A DNA stretch of 64,000 bases from Pseudonocardia sp. MH-G8 (GCF_002262885.1 NZ_NKYF01000022.1:1-64000); one strand, 5' to 3'; shown: positions 32,728 to 41,007, counted from the stretch's first letter. A program made the numbers and translations. The notes: generated from the sequence alone by a model not told the origin.

Positions 32728-32820
32728 CTACCTCCCCAGCAGCCCGAGCAGCGTGAAGTACACGAGCCCGACCGCGATGACGGCCAGGTAGACGACGAAC
32801 AGCGCGCGCACCGCTCTCAT
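32728..32820 (-). CDS. 30-residue membrane mini-protein
   Basis: MRAVRALFVVYLAVIAVGLV, then YFTLLGLLGR: a two-residue start, basic residues and a single membrane span. The ATG overlaps the lipoprotein stop as ATGA, and the next gene begins 4 bp after its own stop. Tight coupling on both sides is the main evidence that it is translated. It may help assemble the DUF6766 protein in the membrane (speculation). Confidence 0.65.
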   Translation of the reverse strand: MRAVRALFVVYLAVIAVGLVYFTLLGLLGR

Positions 32821-33197
32821 GGCCCCTCCACCCGGCAGTTGTAGGGGGCGTCGCCGTTCGCGGTGCAGCCGGCGGCGATGACCTTCCACCCGGAGCCGGT
32901 ACGGGTGAGGAAGAGCGTGTCGTCGGCGAGGTGGACCTGCGCCTCGTCGCCCCAGATCTGCGTCTGCTGCACCTGCCCGCCCGAGGGCGCCACGTCGGCG
33001 ACCGCCTCGGCGCAGGTCTGCGAGTCGTCGTGTTCCAGGGACGCGAGTGCGGCCGGGGCGAGCAGGGCACAGCGGGCAGCGGGGTCGCCGGTGGCAAAGT
33101 CGGCCGCGACGCGTTCCACGTCCGGACGCTGCATCCCGGCACATCCCGTGAGGAGCACGGCGGCGCCGCACACGGCCACCGTCCGCAACGGATTCAT
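32817..33197 (-). CDS. Small secreted lipoprotein
   Basis: 126 residues. The signal peptide MNPLRTVAVCGAAVLLTGC ends in a lipobox at Cys19. The mature part (VAADFATGDPAARCALLAP, ASLEHDDSQTCAEAVADV, then beta strands with AQVHLADDTLFLTRTGSGWK) has the layout of small NTF2-like actinobacterial lipoproteins, with Cys residues that could form disulfides. The ATG at 33197 is preferred to the longer frame because it starts the signal peptide. First gene of the lipoprotein/mini-protein/DUF6766 operon. Confidence 0.8.
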   Translation of the reverse strand: MNPLRTVAVCGAAVLLTGCAGMQRPDVERVAADFATGDPAARCALLAPAALASLEHDDSQTCAEAVADVAPSGGQVQQTQIWGDEAQVHLADDTLFLTRTGSGWKVIAAGCTANGDAPYNCRVEGP

Positions 33198-33378
33198 GAT
33201 CACTTCTACCCCGCAGTCCTGCTCCTCGAAACGCGCGAGGGCCGGGGCGCGGGCGGTCCGGATCACCGGATCGGGCGCCGTTGGGGCTCCTGAGGGTGAA
33301 CGACGCGCGCAGACGCCCATCCTGCCCGCTCGCGCGTGATCCCATCCGCCTCATCGGAGATGATCACAGGGGTCGGGG

Positions 33379-34620
33379 GTGGCAGTGCTCGCGGTGGTCC
33401 TGGCGGCAGCGCTCGCGCTCGCCGTTCCGGCCGGCGATCCGCCGCCGTCGCCCACCCCCGAGGACGAGCGCGCCCTCGCCGAGCTGCACCCCGCCCGCGC
33501 CCTCGCGCCCGGCGTCACGCACCGCGAGCTCCGCACGACCGCGGCCGCGGGCCAGGTGCTCGGCGACGTCGTCGAGGTCGATCTCACCGACCCGTCGGTG
33601 CACGCGGACCTGCTCACCCCCGGGGCCGTCGCCGCGACCGGGCCGATCGCGGAGATGGCGAACGCCACGGACGCGATGGCAGCGGTCAACGGCGACTTCT
33701 TCGACATCGGCGCCACCAGCGCTCCCACCGGGCCTGCGGTGATGGACGGCCGCGCGCTGAAGGCCGCGGTGCCGCAGGGCCGCCGGATGGGCCCCGCCGT
33801 CCCCGGCGCCGTGACCGAGCACGTGTTCACGGTCGGGACCGACCGCGTCGCCCGGATCGACCGGTTGCGGCTGGAGGCACAGGTGGAGGCGCCGGCCGGG
33901 ACGTTCCCGGTGGTGGCGCTGAACCAGTACGCGGTGCCCGTCGACGGGATCGGGATCTTCACGCCCGAATGGGGCGAGGTCGAGCGCGGCCGCACGCTGT
34001 GCGGCACCGACGCCGACCGGAACGCTCCCTGCGCGGCCGAGCAGGCGGAGGTGCAGGTGCGCGACTCGACCGTCGTGCGCGCCGGAGCCCCCGGCGCCGG
34101 ACGGATCCCGGACGGCGAGCTCGTCCTGACGGGTCGCGACGAGGGCGCCGCGACCGTGCGCACGCTGGAGGTCGGCGATCACGTCGAGGTCTCCTACGAA
34201 CTGGTACCGGAGAGCGGCGAAGCCCCCGAGTTCGCCGTCGGAGGTAGTCCGATCATGTACGACGGCACGCCCGTCGCCGATCTCGACGACCGGGAACGCG
34301 CGCCCCGCAGCGCTGCGGGTACGAGCGCCGACGGCCGCCACCTGTGGCTGCTCACGCTCGACGGGCGGCAGTCCGACAGCGTCGGCGCCACGCTGCGCGA
34401 GCTCGCCACGCTGCTGCGCGAGATGGACGTGGACGACGCCGTGAACCTCGACGGGGGTGGTTCGTCGACGCTCGCGTTCCGCTCGTCCGGCGCCGGCGAG
34501 GTCACGGTCGTCAACGACCCGTCGGGCTCTTCACCCCGACTGGTGCCCAACGGCATCGGGATCTACAGCGGACGAGCGAGCGTCGGCGAGCGCGCCATGG
34601 GCGCAGCGCCCGAGCGATGA
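33379..34620 (+). CDS. Secreted phosphodiester glycosidase (NAGPA-domain) protein
   Basis: 413 residues. A hydrophobic signal sequence (VLAVVLAAALALAVPAG) opens the protein. NAGPA features are MAAVNGDFFDIGATSAPTGP near residue 100 and the C-terminal GTSADGRHLWLLTLDGRQ and DDAVNLDGGGSSTLAF motifs. Relatives remove GlcNAc from phosphodiesters in eukaryotes; bacterial homologues are thought to act on cell-surface or extracellular phosphodiester-linked sugars. The start is a GTG at 33379 and the ribosome site is weak. The 180 bp upstream hold no gene. Confidence 0.85.
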   Translation: MAVLAVVLAAALALAVPAGDPPPSPTPEDERALAELHPARALAPGVTHRELRTTAAAGQVLGDVVEVDLTDPSVHADLLTPGAVAATGPIAEMANATDAMAAVNGDFFDIGATSAPTGPAVMDGRALKAAVPQGRRMGPAVPGAVTEHVFTVGTDRVARIDRLRLEAQVEAPAGTFPVVALNQYAVPVDGIGIFTPEWGEVERGRTLCGTDADRNAPCAAEQAEVQVRDSTVVRAGAPGAGRIPDGELVLTGRDEGAATVRTLEVGDHVEVSYELVPESGEAPEFAVGGSPIMYDGTPVADLDDRERAPRSAAGTSADGRHLWLLTLDGRQSDSVGATLRELATLLREMDVDDAVNLDGGGSSTLAFRSSGAGEVTVVNDPSGSSPRLVPNGIGIYSGRASVGERAMGAAPER

Positions 34621-34708
34621 GCAGGCACGTCACCGGATCGAGCGGCGACCCCGCTCCGAAGATCGGGTATTCCAGAGGAGCGAGGGGCGGAGGTGAGCGA
34701 GGGTGCCC

Positions 34709-35320
34709 ATGGACCTGTCGAGTCGGCGCCGGTCGAGCCGGGAACTGTCGAGCCGCGGCGAGTCCGTCGGCATGATGTGGAAGCGTGCGCGTCGGGCCCG
34801 CGCCGAGGAGCGTTCGGCGCGGATGTTGCATGCCGCCGAGCGTTCGGCGCAGGCGGCCGCAGCCCACTACCGGGAGCTGCGAGCCGCGGCCGGTGCAGGC
34901 GCTGCCTCGCCCACGGTCGCCGACGGCGGCGCCCCGCGCGGGCCGATGCCCACCTGGCAGCAGCTGCTGCTGCTGATCATCGGCGGCGGCCTGCTCAGCG
35001 GGCTGCTCGTCATCTGGCTGCTCGCGGCCGCCTACGTCGGGCCCGTCGCCATGCTCGTCCTGCCCACCATCGCCGGCATGGTCGCCGGGTTCATCGTCCT
35101 TCGACGGCGGCACCCACCGGCCCCGAAGGCCCGGCGGCACCGCCCGTCGGTGGCCGATCTGGTGCGGGCGACGCAGGAGCTGCACGACGCCGAGGCCGCG
35201 TTGCAGCGTGCCCGCGGCGTCCAGCAGGAGACGGACGACCCTGCGCCGCAACGGCCGCCGGTCACCGGCTCGCGGGCCGCCCGGCCGCCGTGGCCGGCAC
35301 CCGGTGCCCCGCAGACCTGA
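34709..35320 (+). CDS. Two-span membrane protein with coiled-coil flanks, unrecognised
   Basis: About 203 residues. A charged N-terminal helix rich in Arg, Glu and Ala (about residues 20-60) precedes two membrane segments (LLLLIIGGGLLSGLLVIWLL and YVGPVAMLVLPTIAGMVAGF). A second helix follows (LVRATQELHDAEAALQRAR), then a Pro-rich tail. Both ends are predicted to be cytoplasmic. No known domain. The ATG at 34709 is used; a GTG at 34703 is equally open. Confidence 0.65.
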   Translation: MDLSSRRRSSRELSSRGESVGMMWKRARRARAEERSARMLHAAERSAQAAAAHYRELRAAAGAGAASPTVADGGAPRGPMPTWQQLLLLIIGGGLLSGLLVIWLLAAAYVGPVAMLVLPTIAGMVAGFIVLRRRHPPAPKARRHRPSVADLVRATQELHDAEAALQRARGVQQETDDPAPQRPPVTGSRAARPPWPAPGAPQT

Positions 35321-35407
35321 CGCCGCCACGTGGGTGATCCCGGACGCCCCGCGTGCCTCCTTGACACGATGAGTTAGATTCTGCGCGCACGAATAGCCCG
35401 TTCGGGC

Positions 35408-35428
35408 CCTGATCGTCGTCCGATCAGG
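35408..35428. terminator. Hairpin between 35320 and 35447
   Basis: CCTGATCG-TCGTC-CGATCAGG is a perfect 8-bp stem with a 5-nt loop. It lies 88 bp after one stop and 19 bp before the next start, so it may be a terminator or a leader hairpin affecting the repeat-protein gene. There is no T-tract. Confidence 0.4.
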
Positions 35429-35446
35429 CGTCTTCGCTCCCCGGGA

Positions 35447-36454
35447 GTGCGCACGGTGAATACGGACCGTAACAACTCGGCGACGTCTCGCGTCGGCGGG
35501 TCGCCTCGCGCGCATCGAGCGGGGGTCAGCGTCGACGCACTCGTCCACCGGGAAGCCGCCACGGCGCGTGGCCGCGAAGGTGGTGCGCACCGCCGGGCCC
35601 CGCGCCGCGGTGTGGCGCCGGCCCCGCTGTTCGCCGCCACGGCCGTCGCAGGCGTCGCCGCCGCGAGCGTGTCCTCGGTCGTCGTGCTGTCCGACGCGCC
35701 GGGTGCCACCGGCCTCGTCAGCGGCGACGTCCGGGCCGCCGGGCACAGCAGCGTGGACGCCTCCGGCCGCCTGTTCACGGCCGAGTCGTCGCCCACGGGA
35801 ACCGATGGCGGGCCGCAGCTCGTGGACCCGGCCCGGGTCGCTGCGCTCGCTCGCCTCGCCGCCCCGACGGTGCTGGCCTCGGTCGCGCTCCCGCAGTGGC
35901 TCCCGTCCGCGGCGGCGCCCGCCGCTCCCGCGACCCCGCCCGGGCCGGTCACAGCCCTCCCGACCACAGTGCCCGCGCCGCCCGTGACCTCGACGGCTCC
36001 GGACGATCCCACCCGCAGCCACACCGCGCAGCAGACCTCGGACGACCGGTCGGACGCGCCCTCGTCGCGCCCGGACCGCCCGGACCACGACCACGGCGAC
36101 GGTCACAACGACGACCACGGCGACGACCACGGCGATGACCACAGCGACGACCCTCAGCCGAGCCCGTCGCCCGATCCCACACCCGAACCGGACCCCACGC
36201 CTGAGCCCGACCCGACCCCTGAACCGGACCCCACGCCGGAGCCCGATCCGACTCCCGAGCCGGACCCCACGCCTGAGCCGGAGCCGACTCCTGAGCCGAC
36301 CGACCCGCCCGGTGACGACGACGGCGACGACCCCTCCAGTCCGCCGGATGACGGCGGTTCGGGCGACGGCGGTTCGGACGGTGGCGGTTCGGACGGTGGC
36401 GGTTCCGACAACGGTGGTTCGGACGGCGGTGACGGCGGCGGGAGCCGGCGCTAG
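35447..36454 (+). CDS. Low-complexity protein with Pro-Glu-Pro-Asp-Pro-Thr repeats
   Basis: 335 residues. An Arg-rich N-terminus is followed by one hydrophobic segment (LFAATAVAGVAAASVSSVVV, about residues 60-80), a likely membrane anchor. The rest is an Ala/Pro linker, a His/Asp stretch (DHDHGDGHNDDHGDDHGDD) that could bind metal, about eight PEPDPT-type hexapeptides, and a Gly/Ser/Asp tail. The composition fits a wall-spanning or spacer protein rather than an enzyme. Codon use stays typical, so the repeats are probably real. No homology assigned. Confidence 0.65.
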   Translation: MRTVNTDRNNSATSRVGGSPRAHRAGVSVDALVHREAATARGREGGAHRRAPRRGVAPAPLFAATAVAGVAAASVSSVVVLSDAPGATGLVSGDVRAAGHSSVDASGRLFTAESSPTGTDGGPQLVDPARVAALARLAAPTVLASVALPQWLPSAAAPAAPATPPGPVTALPTTVPAPPVTSTAPDDPTRSHTAQQTSDDRSDAPSSRPDRPDHDHGDGHNDDHGDDHGDDHSDDPQPSPSPDPTPEPDPTPEPDPTPEPDPTPEPDPTPEPDPTPEPEPTPEPTDPPGDDDGDDPSSPPDDGGSGDGGSDGGGSDGGGSDNGGSDGGDGGGSRR

Positions 36455-36570
36455 TGGCTTGACCACGCGCGGTCGCCAGCTCTGATCACGTGACCCCGCG
36501 GGGTGTGAGCCGCACACCAGGGCCCTCGCGACCGCGCTGACGTACGTCTCGCACTCCGACTCGCTGCCAT

Positions 36571-36630
36571 GATCGCCAGGAGTGGTGTGAGGGCGCCAGA
36601 TCTGTCGCTCTGACACCACTTTCGCTGATC
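36571..36630. repeat. 60-bp palindrome, second copy
   Basis: Same ends (GATCGCCAGGAGTGG and CCACTTTCGCTGATC) and same AGATCT centre as 23903-23962. Here the pairing is longer: AGTGGTGTGAGGGCG against CGCTCTGACACCACT. Just upstream, 36507-36520 reads GAGCCGCACACCAG, the core of the hairpin repeats near 51 kb. Confidence 0.75.
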
Positions 36631-36970
36631 ATGGCCGCCCCGCATTCCGGAACCCGCCGTTTCATGATCTGATCGACGTCAGGGCTGTCACCGCGAGCTC
36701 CGACAGCCCTCAGGTCTATGTGACCATGGAAACCTCCCGTGGGCGCGCCGTTCCCGGCTCGCGACCACTGCCCCACACCCTCCCCGGCCTTCCGCGCAGT
36801 CGGCCGGCCGGCCGACCACGATATTCGTGGCTTGTGCCCGACCCAGCCACCTTCGGCGCGGAGGGCGTGCGCGGCACCGGGCCCACTGCGCGTGAGTGCC
36901 CAGGTGCGGGTGGGGCAGGAGGCGTCGAGCCGGGAACGGCGCGCCCGCTGCAACCCGGGCTACGAGGCAG
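36623..36970. repeat. Repeat copy C: diverged B-like hairpin unit followed by D-like block
   Basis: 36623-36800 corresponds to repeat B and about 36820-36970 to repeat D, both in the same orientation as at 24 kb. The hairpin at about 36660-36732 has different inner arms (AGGGCTGTC against GACAGCCCT) that still pair. No gene is seen anywhere in 36455-37164; the remainder (36971-37164) has no recognisable feature. Confidence 0.7.
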
Positions 36971-37164
36971 GGTCCTCGGGGGGCGGAACGGCGCGCAGGC
37001 CGCGGTGCGCCGGGTCGAGGGGTGTTGGCGGTTGCGCCGCCGGATTCGCGCCGCACACCCCGTCGACGGATGGCGTGCGGGCGTGGGCGGTGTGGTCGTG
37101 GGTCTGACGCGGTGGACGTGTGTGACCGCCTCGCCCTCGCTGCCCGAGCGCGGGCGCAGCGGTG

Positions 37165-38106
37165 TCAGCCGACCGGTCGGAGGCGTTCGACCGGTTCCGT
37201 GGCGTGGGCGGCCGCGGACCGGAGCGCGTCGAGCCCGCGGACGATGTGCGGCTGGTTCCTGCTGCCGCGGCGGGTGCACGTGAGGATGCGGCGGTGCGGT
37301 GCGGCGACGCCCGCGAGCGGAACCGCCACCACCGCGAGCTCGTCGGGGACCCGCACGAACCGCGGCTTGAGGCAGACGCCGAGCCCGGCGGCGACGAGCG
37401 CGGCCACGGCCGACCAGTCCATGGCCTCGTGCGCCGCCTTCGGGGTGAACCCGGCGGCCGCGCACGCGGCGGTGCTGATGTCGTGGTGGTCGCAGGTGCC
37501 GGGCGCGGGCAGCACCCACGGCTCCTGCGCGGCCTCCTCGAGGGCGACGGAGGCCCGCTCCGCGAGCCGGTGGTGGCGGGGGAGGAGGAGGTCCTGCGGC
37601 TCGTCGAGGAGGGGCTGTTGCTCGAAGCGCGGATCGTCGAGCGGGGGTCCGTCCGGGTGGGGCAGCGTGACGGCGATGTCGATGTCGCCGGTGAGGACGC
37701 GCCCGTACGCCTGCGCGGTCTCGATCTCCATCACCCGGACGGTGATGTCCGGGCCGTGCGTGCGCAGGTGCTCGACGGCGGGCACGACCAGGGTGCGCAG
37801 GCTGGAGGTGAAGCCGGCCAAGCGCAGGTTGGCCGCGGTGCCACCGGCGCCGGCGTGCAGCTCCCCGCGGGCCTGCTCCCAGCGGGCGGCGAGGTCGTCG
37901 GCGTGGCCGAGCAGGGTGTGGGCGGCGGCCGTGAGCCGCACCCGGCGGCCGTCGGGCTCGAGCAGTGGCACCTCGAGCTCGCGGGCGAGTTGGCGCAGCT
38001 GCTGCGACACCGCCGAGGGGGTCAGGTGCAGCGCCTGCGCGGCCGCGGTGACCGTGCCGAGCTGGTGCACCACGCGCAGGACGTGCAGGCGCCGCAGGTC
38101 GATCAT
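37165..38106 (-). CDS. LysR-family transcriptional regulator
   Basis: 313 residues. The HTH at residues ~3-60 (LHVLRVVHQLGTVTAAAQAL, then HLTPSAVSQQLRQLARELEV) is classic LysR. The periplasmic-binding-like effector domain follows (ANLRLAGFTSSLRTLVVPAV; VAALVAAGLGVCLKPRFV). The ATG at 38106 was chosen at the conserved MIDLRRLHVL start. It is divergent from a Zn-ribbon gene and an APC permease, and either could be a target. Confidence 0.9.
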   Translation of the reverse strand: MIDLRRLHVLRVVHQLGTVTAAAQALHLTPSAVSQQLRQLARELEVPLLEPDGRRVRLTAAAHTLLGHADDLAARWEQARGELHAGAGGTAANLRLAGFTSSLRTLVVPAVEHLRTHGPDITVRVMEIETAQAYGRVLTGDIDIAVTLPHPDGPPLDDPRFEQQPLLDEPQDLLLPRHHRLAERASVALEEAAQEPWVLPAPGTCDHHDISTAACAAAGFTPKAAHEAMDWSAVAALVAAGLGVCLKPRFVRVPDELAVVAVPLAGVAAPHRRILTCTRRGSRNQPHIVRGLDALRSAAAHATEPVERLRPVG

Positions 38107-38178
38107 GAAGCAGAATCGTACATTCTTTTGCAAGAACGTGAAATGGACCTGACGGGTCCGCTGCGTCAGGCTCGCCGT

Positions 38179-38364
38179 GTGGACGCGACTCCCCGGAACT
38201 GCCCCGGCTGCGGCTGGCTCGTCACCGAGCCCTACCAGGTCCTCTCCCGCCATGCGACGTCCGAGGGCGTGCTCGTCTGGAGTCGCTGCCCGTGCGGGCG
38301 ACTGCAGGCGCACCGGGCCGACGCGCTCGTCGTGCGGTCGAACGGCTGCCGGCGTGCGCCGTAG
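38179..38364 (+). CDS. Small zinc-ribbon-like protein
   Basis: 61 residues from a GTG at 38179. Two Cys pairs, NCPGCGW and SRCPCGR, about 27 residues apart, would bind one zinc. The sequence between (EPYQVLSRHATSEGVLVW) is short and beta-rich. Similar small unannotated proteins occur in actinomycetes, but I know no function. It lies between the LysR gene and the APC permease. Confidence 0.7.
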   Translation: MDATPRNCPGCGWLVTEPYQVLSRHATSEGVLVWSRCPCGRLQAHRADALVVRSNGCRRAP

Positions 38365-38429
38365 CGCGCTCCTCGAATCAGGATCAACAGGGTCGACGTG
38401 GCGGGTGCGCCACGTCACACTTCCTCGAT

Positions 38430-39815
38430 ATGACGGACTCCGCGCCACCCCAGGCACAGCCCGAGCTGAAGCGGGCGATCGGGCCGAAGCTCCTCCTCTT
38501 CTTCGTGGTCGGCGACATCCTCGGCACGGGCATCTACGCCCTCACGGGTTCGGTGGCCGGCGTGATCGGCGGCGCGCTCTGGCTGCCGTTCCTGGGTGCG
38601 TTCGTGGTCGCGTTCCTCACCGCGTTCAGCTACCTGGAACTCGTCGGGAAGTACCCGGGGGCCGGCGGTGCCGCGCTCTACACACACCGGGCGTTCGGGG
38701 TGCAGTTCCTGACGTTCATGGTCACCTTCACGGTGATGAGCTCGGGTGTGACCTCCGCGGCGTCGGCGGCGAAGGCGTTCGGTGACACGTACCTGAAGGA
38801 GTTCGCCGTCCTGCCGCTGTGGATCGTGGCGCTGGCGTTCGTCGCGGGGCTCGCGGTCATCAACTACCGCGGGGTGGGGGAGTCGGTCAAGGCGAACGTC
38901 CTGCTCACGTGCATCGAGGTCAGCGGTCTGATGATCATCATCATCGTCGGGGTGTGGGCGATCGGTGGCGGGCAGGGGGATGCGAGCCGGCTGGTCGAGA
39001 TCAACACGGACGACAGCGGGCCGCTGCTCGCGGTCACCGGTGCGGTCTCGCTGGCGTTCTTCGCGATGGTCGGCTTCGAGGACTCCGTCAACATGGCCGA
39101 GGAGACGCAGGACCCGGTGCGGATCTTCCCGCGGGCGATGCTGATCGGCATGGCGGTGGCGGGCGCGATCTACGTCGTCGTCGCCGTCATCTCCTCGATG
39201 CTCCTGCCCTCCGACGAGCTCGCCGCGGCAGGCAGCGGTGCCCTGCTCGCCGTCCTCGAGGTCGGCGCCCCCGGCTTCCCGCTGCAGCTGTTCGCCGCGA
39301 TCGGGCTGCTCGCGGTCGTCAACTCAGCGCTGATCAACATGCTCATGGCCAGCAGGCTGCTGTACGGGATGGCGAACGAGCGCGTGCTGCCGCGGGTGTT
39401 CGCGACGGTGCACCCGAACCGGCGGACGCCCTGGGTGTCGATCCTGTTCAGCAGCGTCATCGCCTACGTGCTGGTGGTCAGCGTCGACCTGAGCGTGCTG
39501 GGCGGCACCACCGCCCTGCTGCTGCTCGCGGTCTTCACGATCGTGAACATCGCCGTGCTGGTGCTGCGCAAGGACAAGGCCGAGCACACGCACTTCCGGG
39601 CACCGACCTGGGCGCCGGTGCTCGGAATCGTCCTGTGCGGTTTCCTCGCGACGCCGCTGTCCGGGCGCCCGGTCGAGCAGTTCGTGATCGCCGGGATCCT
39701 GCTGGCGGTCGGCGCGGTGCTGTGGCTGGTCAACTTCCTGTTCGTCGGTCGCGTCCCGTTCGACCCCGCGCACCTCGACGACAGCCGCGAGCACCCGCAC
39801 GGTCCGCCGCGGTAG
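38430..39815 (+). CDS. APC-superfamily amino acid permease
   Basis: 461 residues, about twelve membrane segments. It opens with KLLLFFVVGDILGTGIYALT, the G-x-G-I helix-1 motif of APC transporters, continues with SYLELVGKYPGAGGAALYTH, and has MVGFEDSVNMAEETQDPVRI as the conserved mid-protein motif. The ATG at 38430 is the first consistent with helix 1. Amino acid import is likely, specificity unknown. The LysR gene upstream may regulate it. Confidence 0.9.
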   Translation: MTDSAPPQAQPELKRAIGPKLLLFFVVGDILGTGIYALTGSVAGVIGGALWLPFLGAFVVAFLTAFSYLELVGKYPGAGGAALYTHRAFGVQFLTFMVTFTVMSSGVTSAASAAKAFGDTYLKEFAVLPLWIVALAFVAGLAVINYRGVGESVKANVLLTCIEVSGLMIIIIVGVWAIGGGQGDASRLVEINTDDSGPLLAVTGAVSLAFFAMVGFEDSVNMAEETQDPVRIFPRAMLIGMAVAGAIYVVVAVISSMLLPSDELAAAGSGALLAVLEVGAPGFPLQLFAAIGLLAVVNSALINMLMASRLLYGMANERVLPRVFATVHPNRRTPWVSILFSSVIAYVLVVSVDLSVLGGTTALLLLAVFTIVNIAVLVLRKDKAEHTHFRAPTWAPVLGIVLCGFLATPLSGRPVEQFVIAGILLAVGAVLWLVNFLFVGRVPFDPAHLDDSREHPHGPPR

Positions 39816-39831
39816 GGGCGGTCCGCCGCCC

Positions 39832-39984
39832 TCAGCGGTCCGGCACGGCGACGACCACCAGGTCGTGCCGTTCGCGCGCGATGTCCCGGCAGCCGGGGTC
39901 GGTGCACTCCACGGCGGACCCGGCGAGCACGACGAGCGTCCCGTGGCAGTGCTCGACGTCGCGGGTGCAGTCGGAGCAGCTCAC
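39832..39984 (-). CDS. 50-residue Cys-rich protein coupled to ku
   Basis: The GTG at 39984 overlaps the ku stop as GTGA, strong evidence of coupled translation. The sequence begins with SCSDCTRDVEHCHG, then VECTDPGCRDIARERHD. Six Cys/His residues in CxxC, HCH and CxxxxC spacing suggest one or two metal sites. I know of no named family. Position makes a role with Ku or in DNA repair plausible but untested. Confidence 0.7.
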   Translation of the reverse strand: MSCSDCTRDVEHCHGTLVVLAGSAVECTDPGCRDIARERHDLVVVAVPDR

Positions 39985-40940
39985 GAGGCCTTCTTCCGTT
40001 CCCGCGTCGACCCGGAGGCGGCGGCCACGGCCTCCTGCAGCTGGTCCCGGTTCATCGAGGAGCGGCCCTTGACGTCGAGCTCGCGTGCCATCGACGTCAG
40101 GTCGGCCTTGCTGAGCCCGGACAGGTCGGCCTTGCCGTCGGACTTCTGCTTCTTCTTCCCGCCGCCGCCGCGGGCGTCGGCGACGCTGCGCTCCAGCGCC
40201 GAGATCAGGTCCGTCATGGCGGTCGGTTCGGGCGGGGCGGCCTCGGTGACGATCTCGCGGCCGCGGCGCTTGTCCTCGACCAGCTTCTCGACGCGCTCGG
40301 TGTAGGTGTCGCGGAAGTCGCCGGGTTTCCACGGCCCGCTCATCGCCTCGATCAGCCCCGTCGCCATGTCCATCTCCTTCCCCCGGGGCTTCTTCTCCCC
40401 GGGGAGGTCGAGCGCGGAGCGGTCGCGGATCTCGTCGGCGAAGAACAGCGTCTCCAGCGCGAGGGCCTCGCCGTCGGCCCGCAGCACGGTGAGGTACTCC
40501 TTGCCGCGCATCACGAAGGTGGCGACGCCGGCCCGGTTGGTGCGGGTCATCGCCTCGCGCAGCAGGCCGTAGGGGCGGGCGTACTGCTCGTCGGTGGGCG
40601 CGAGCCAGTAGGTCTTCTGGTAGAAGATCGGGTCGATCTCGTCGAGGTCGACGAACGTGGTGATGTCGATGGTGCGCGAGCGGCCGGGTGCGATGTCGGC
40701 GAGCTCGTCGGGTTCGACGATCACGTGCTCGCCGCCGCCGACGTCCTTCCCCTTCACGATGTCGGAGTACTCCACCTCCTTGCCTGTGCGCTCGTTCACC
40801 CGCTGGTAGCGGATGCGGTCGGAGGTGCCGCGCTCGAACTGGTGGAAGTGGATGGTGTGGTCCTCGGTCGCGCTGAACAGCCCGACCGGGATGGAGACCA
40901 GCCCGAAGCTGATCGCACCCGTCCAGATCGCCCGTGCCAT
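39981..40940 (-). CDS. ku: Ku, non-homologous end-joining protein
   Basis: 319 residues. The start MARAIWTGAISFGLVSIPVG is diagnostic of bacterial Ku, and the Ku core continues through IHFHQFERGTSDRIRYQRVN and YWLAPTDEQYARPYGLLREA to about residue 250. After a Lys/Gly linker a C-terminal SAP/Rho-N-like module (LSGLSKADLTSMARELDVKG) follows. Ku dimers bind double-strand ends and recruit the ligase LigD, which is not in this window. The ATG at 40940 is fixed by the conserved N-terminus. A Cys-rich mini-protein is coupled downstream. Confidence 0.96.
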   Translation of the reverse strand: MARAIWTGAISFGLVSIPVGLFSATEDHTIHFHQFERGTSDRIRYQRVNERTGKEVEYSDIVKGKDVGGGEHVIVEPDELADIAPGRSRTIDITTFVDLDEIDPIFYQKTYWLAPTDEQYARPYGLLREAMTRTNRAGVATFVMRGKEYLTVLRADGEALALETLFFADEIRDRSALDLPGEKKPRGKEMDMATGLIEAMSGPWKPGDFRDTYTERVEKLVEDKRRGREIVTEAAPPEPTAMTDLISALERSVADARGGGGKKKQKSDGKADLSGLSKADLTSMARELDVKGRSSMNRDQLQEAVAAASGSTRERKKAS

Positions 40941-41007
40941 GCCTGTCAGTACCCGGAACCCGCTGACGCACACGCTCGACAACACGAGCAAGCGCTCGTA
41001 ATCTCGG

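Noticed and set aside
35361..35380. TTGACA followed by TAGATT as a sigma-70 promoter
   Set aside because: The spacing is only 8 bp, too short for a functional -35/-10 pair.
36720..38152. Plus-strand frames over the repeat C and LysR region
   Set aside because: They are antisense to the LysR gene or lie in the repeat, and lack protein-like sequence.
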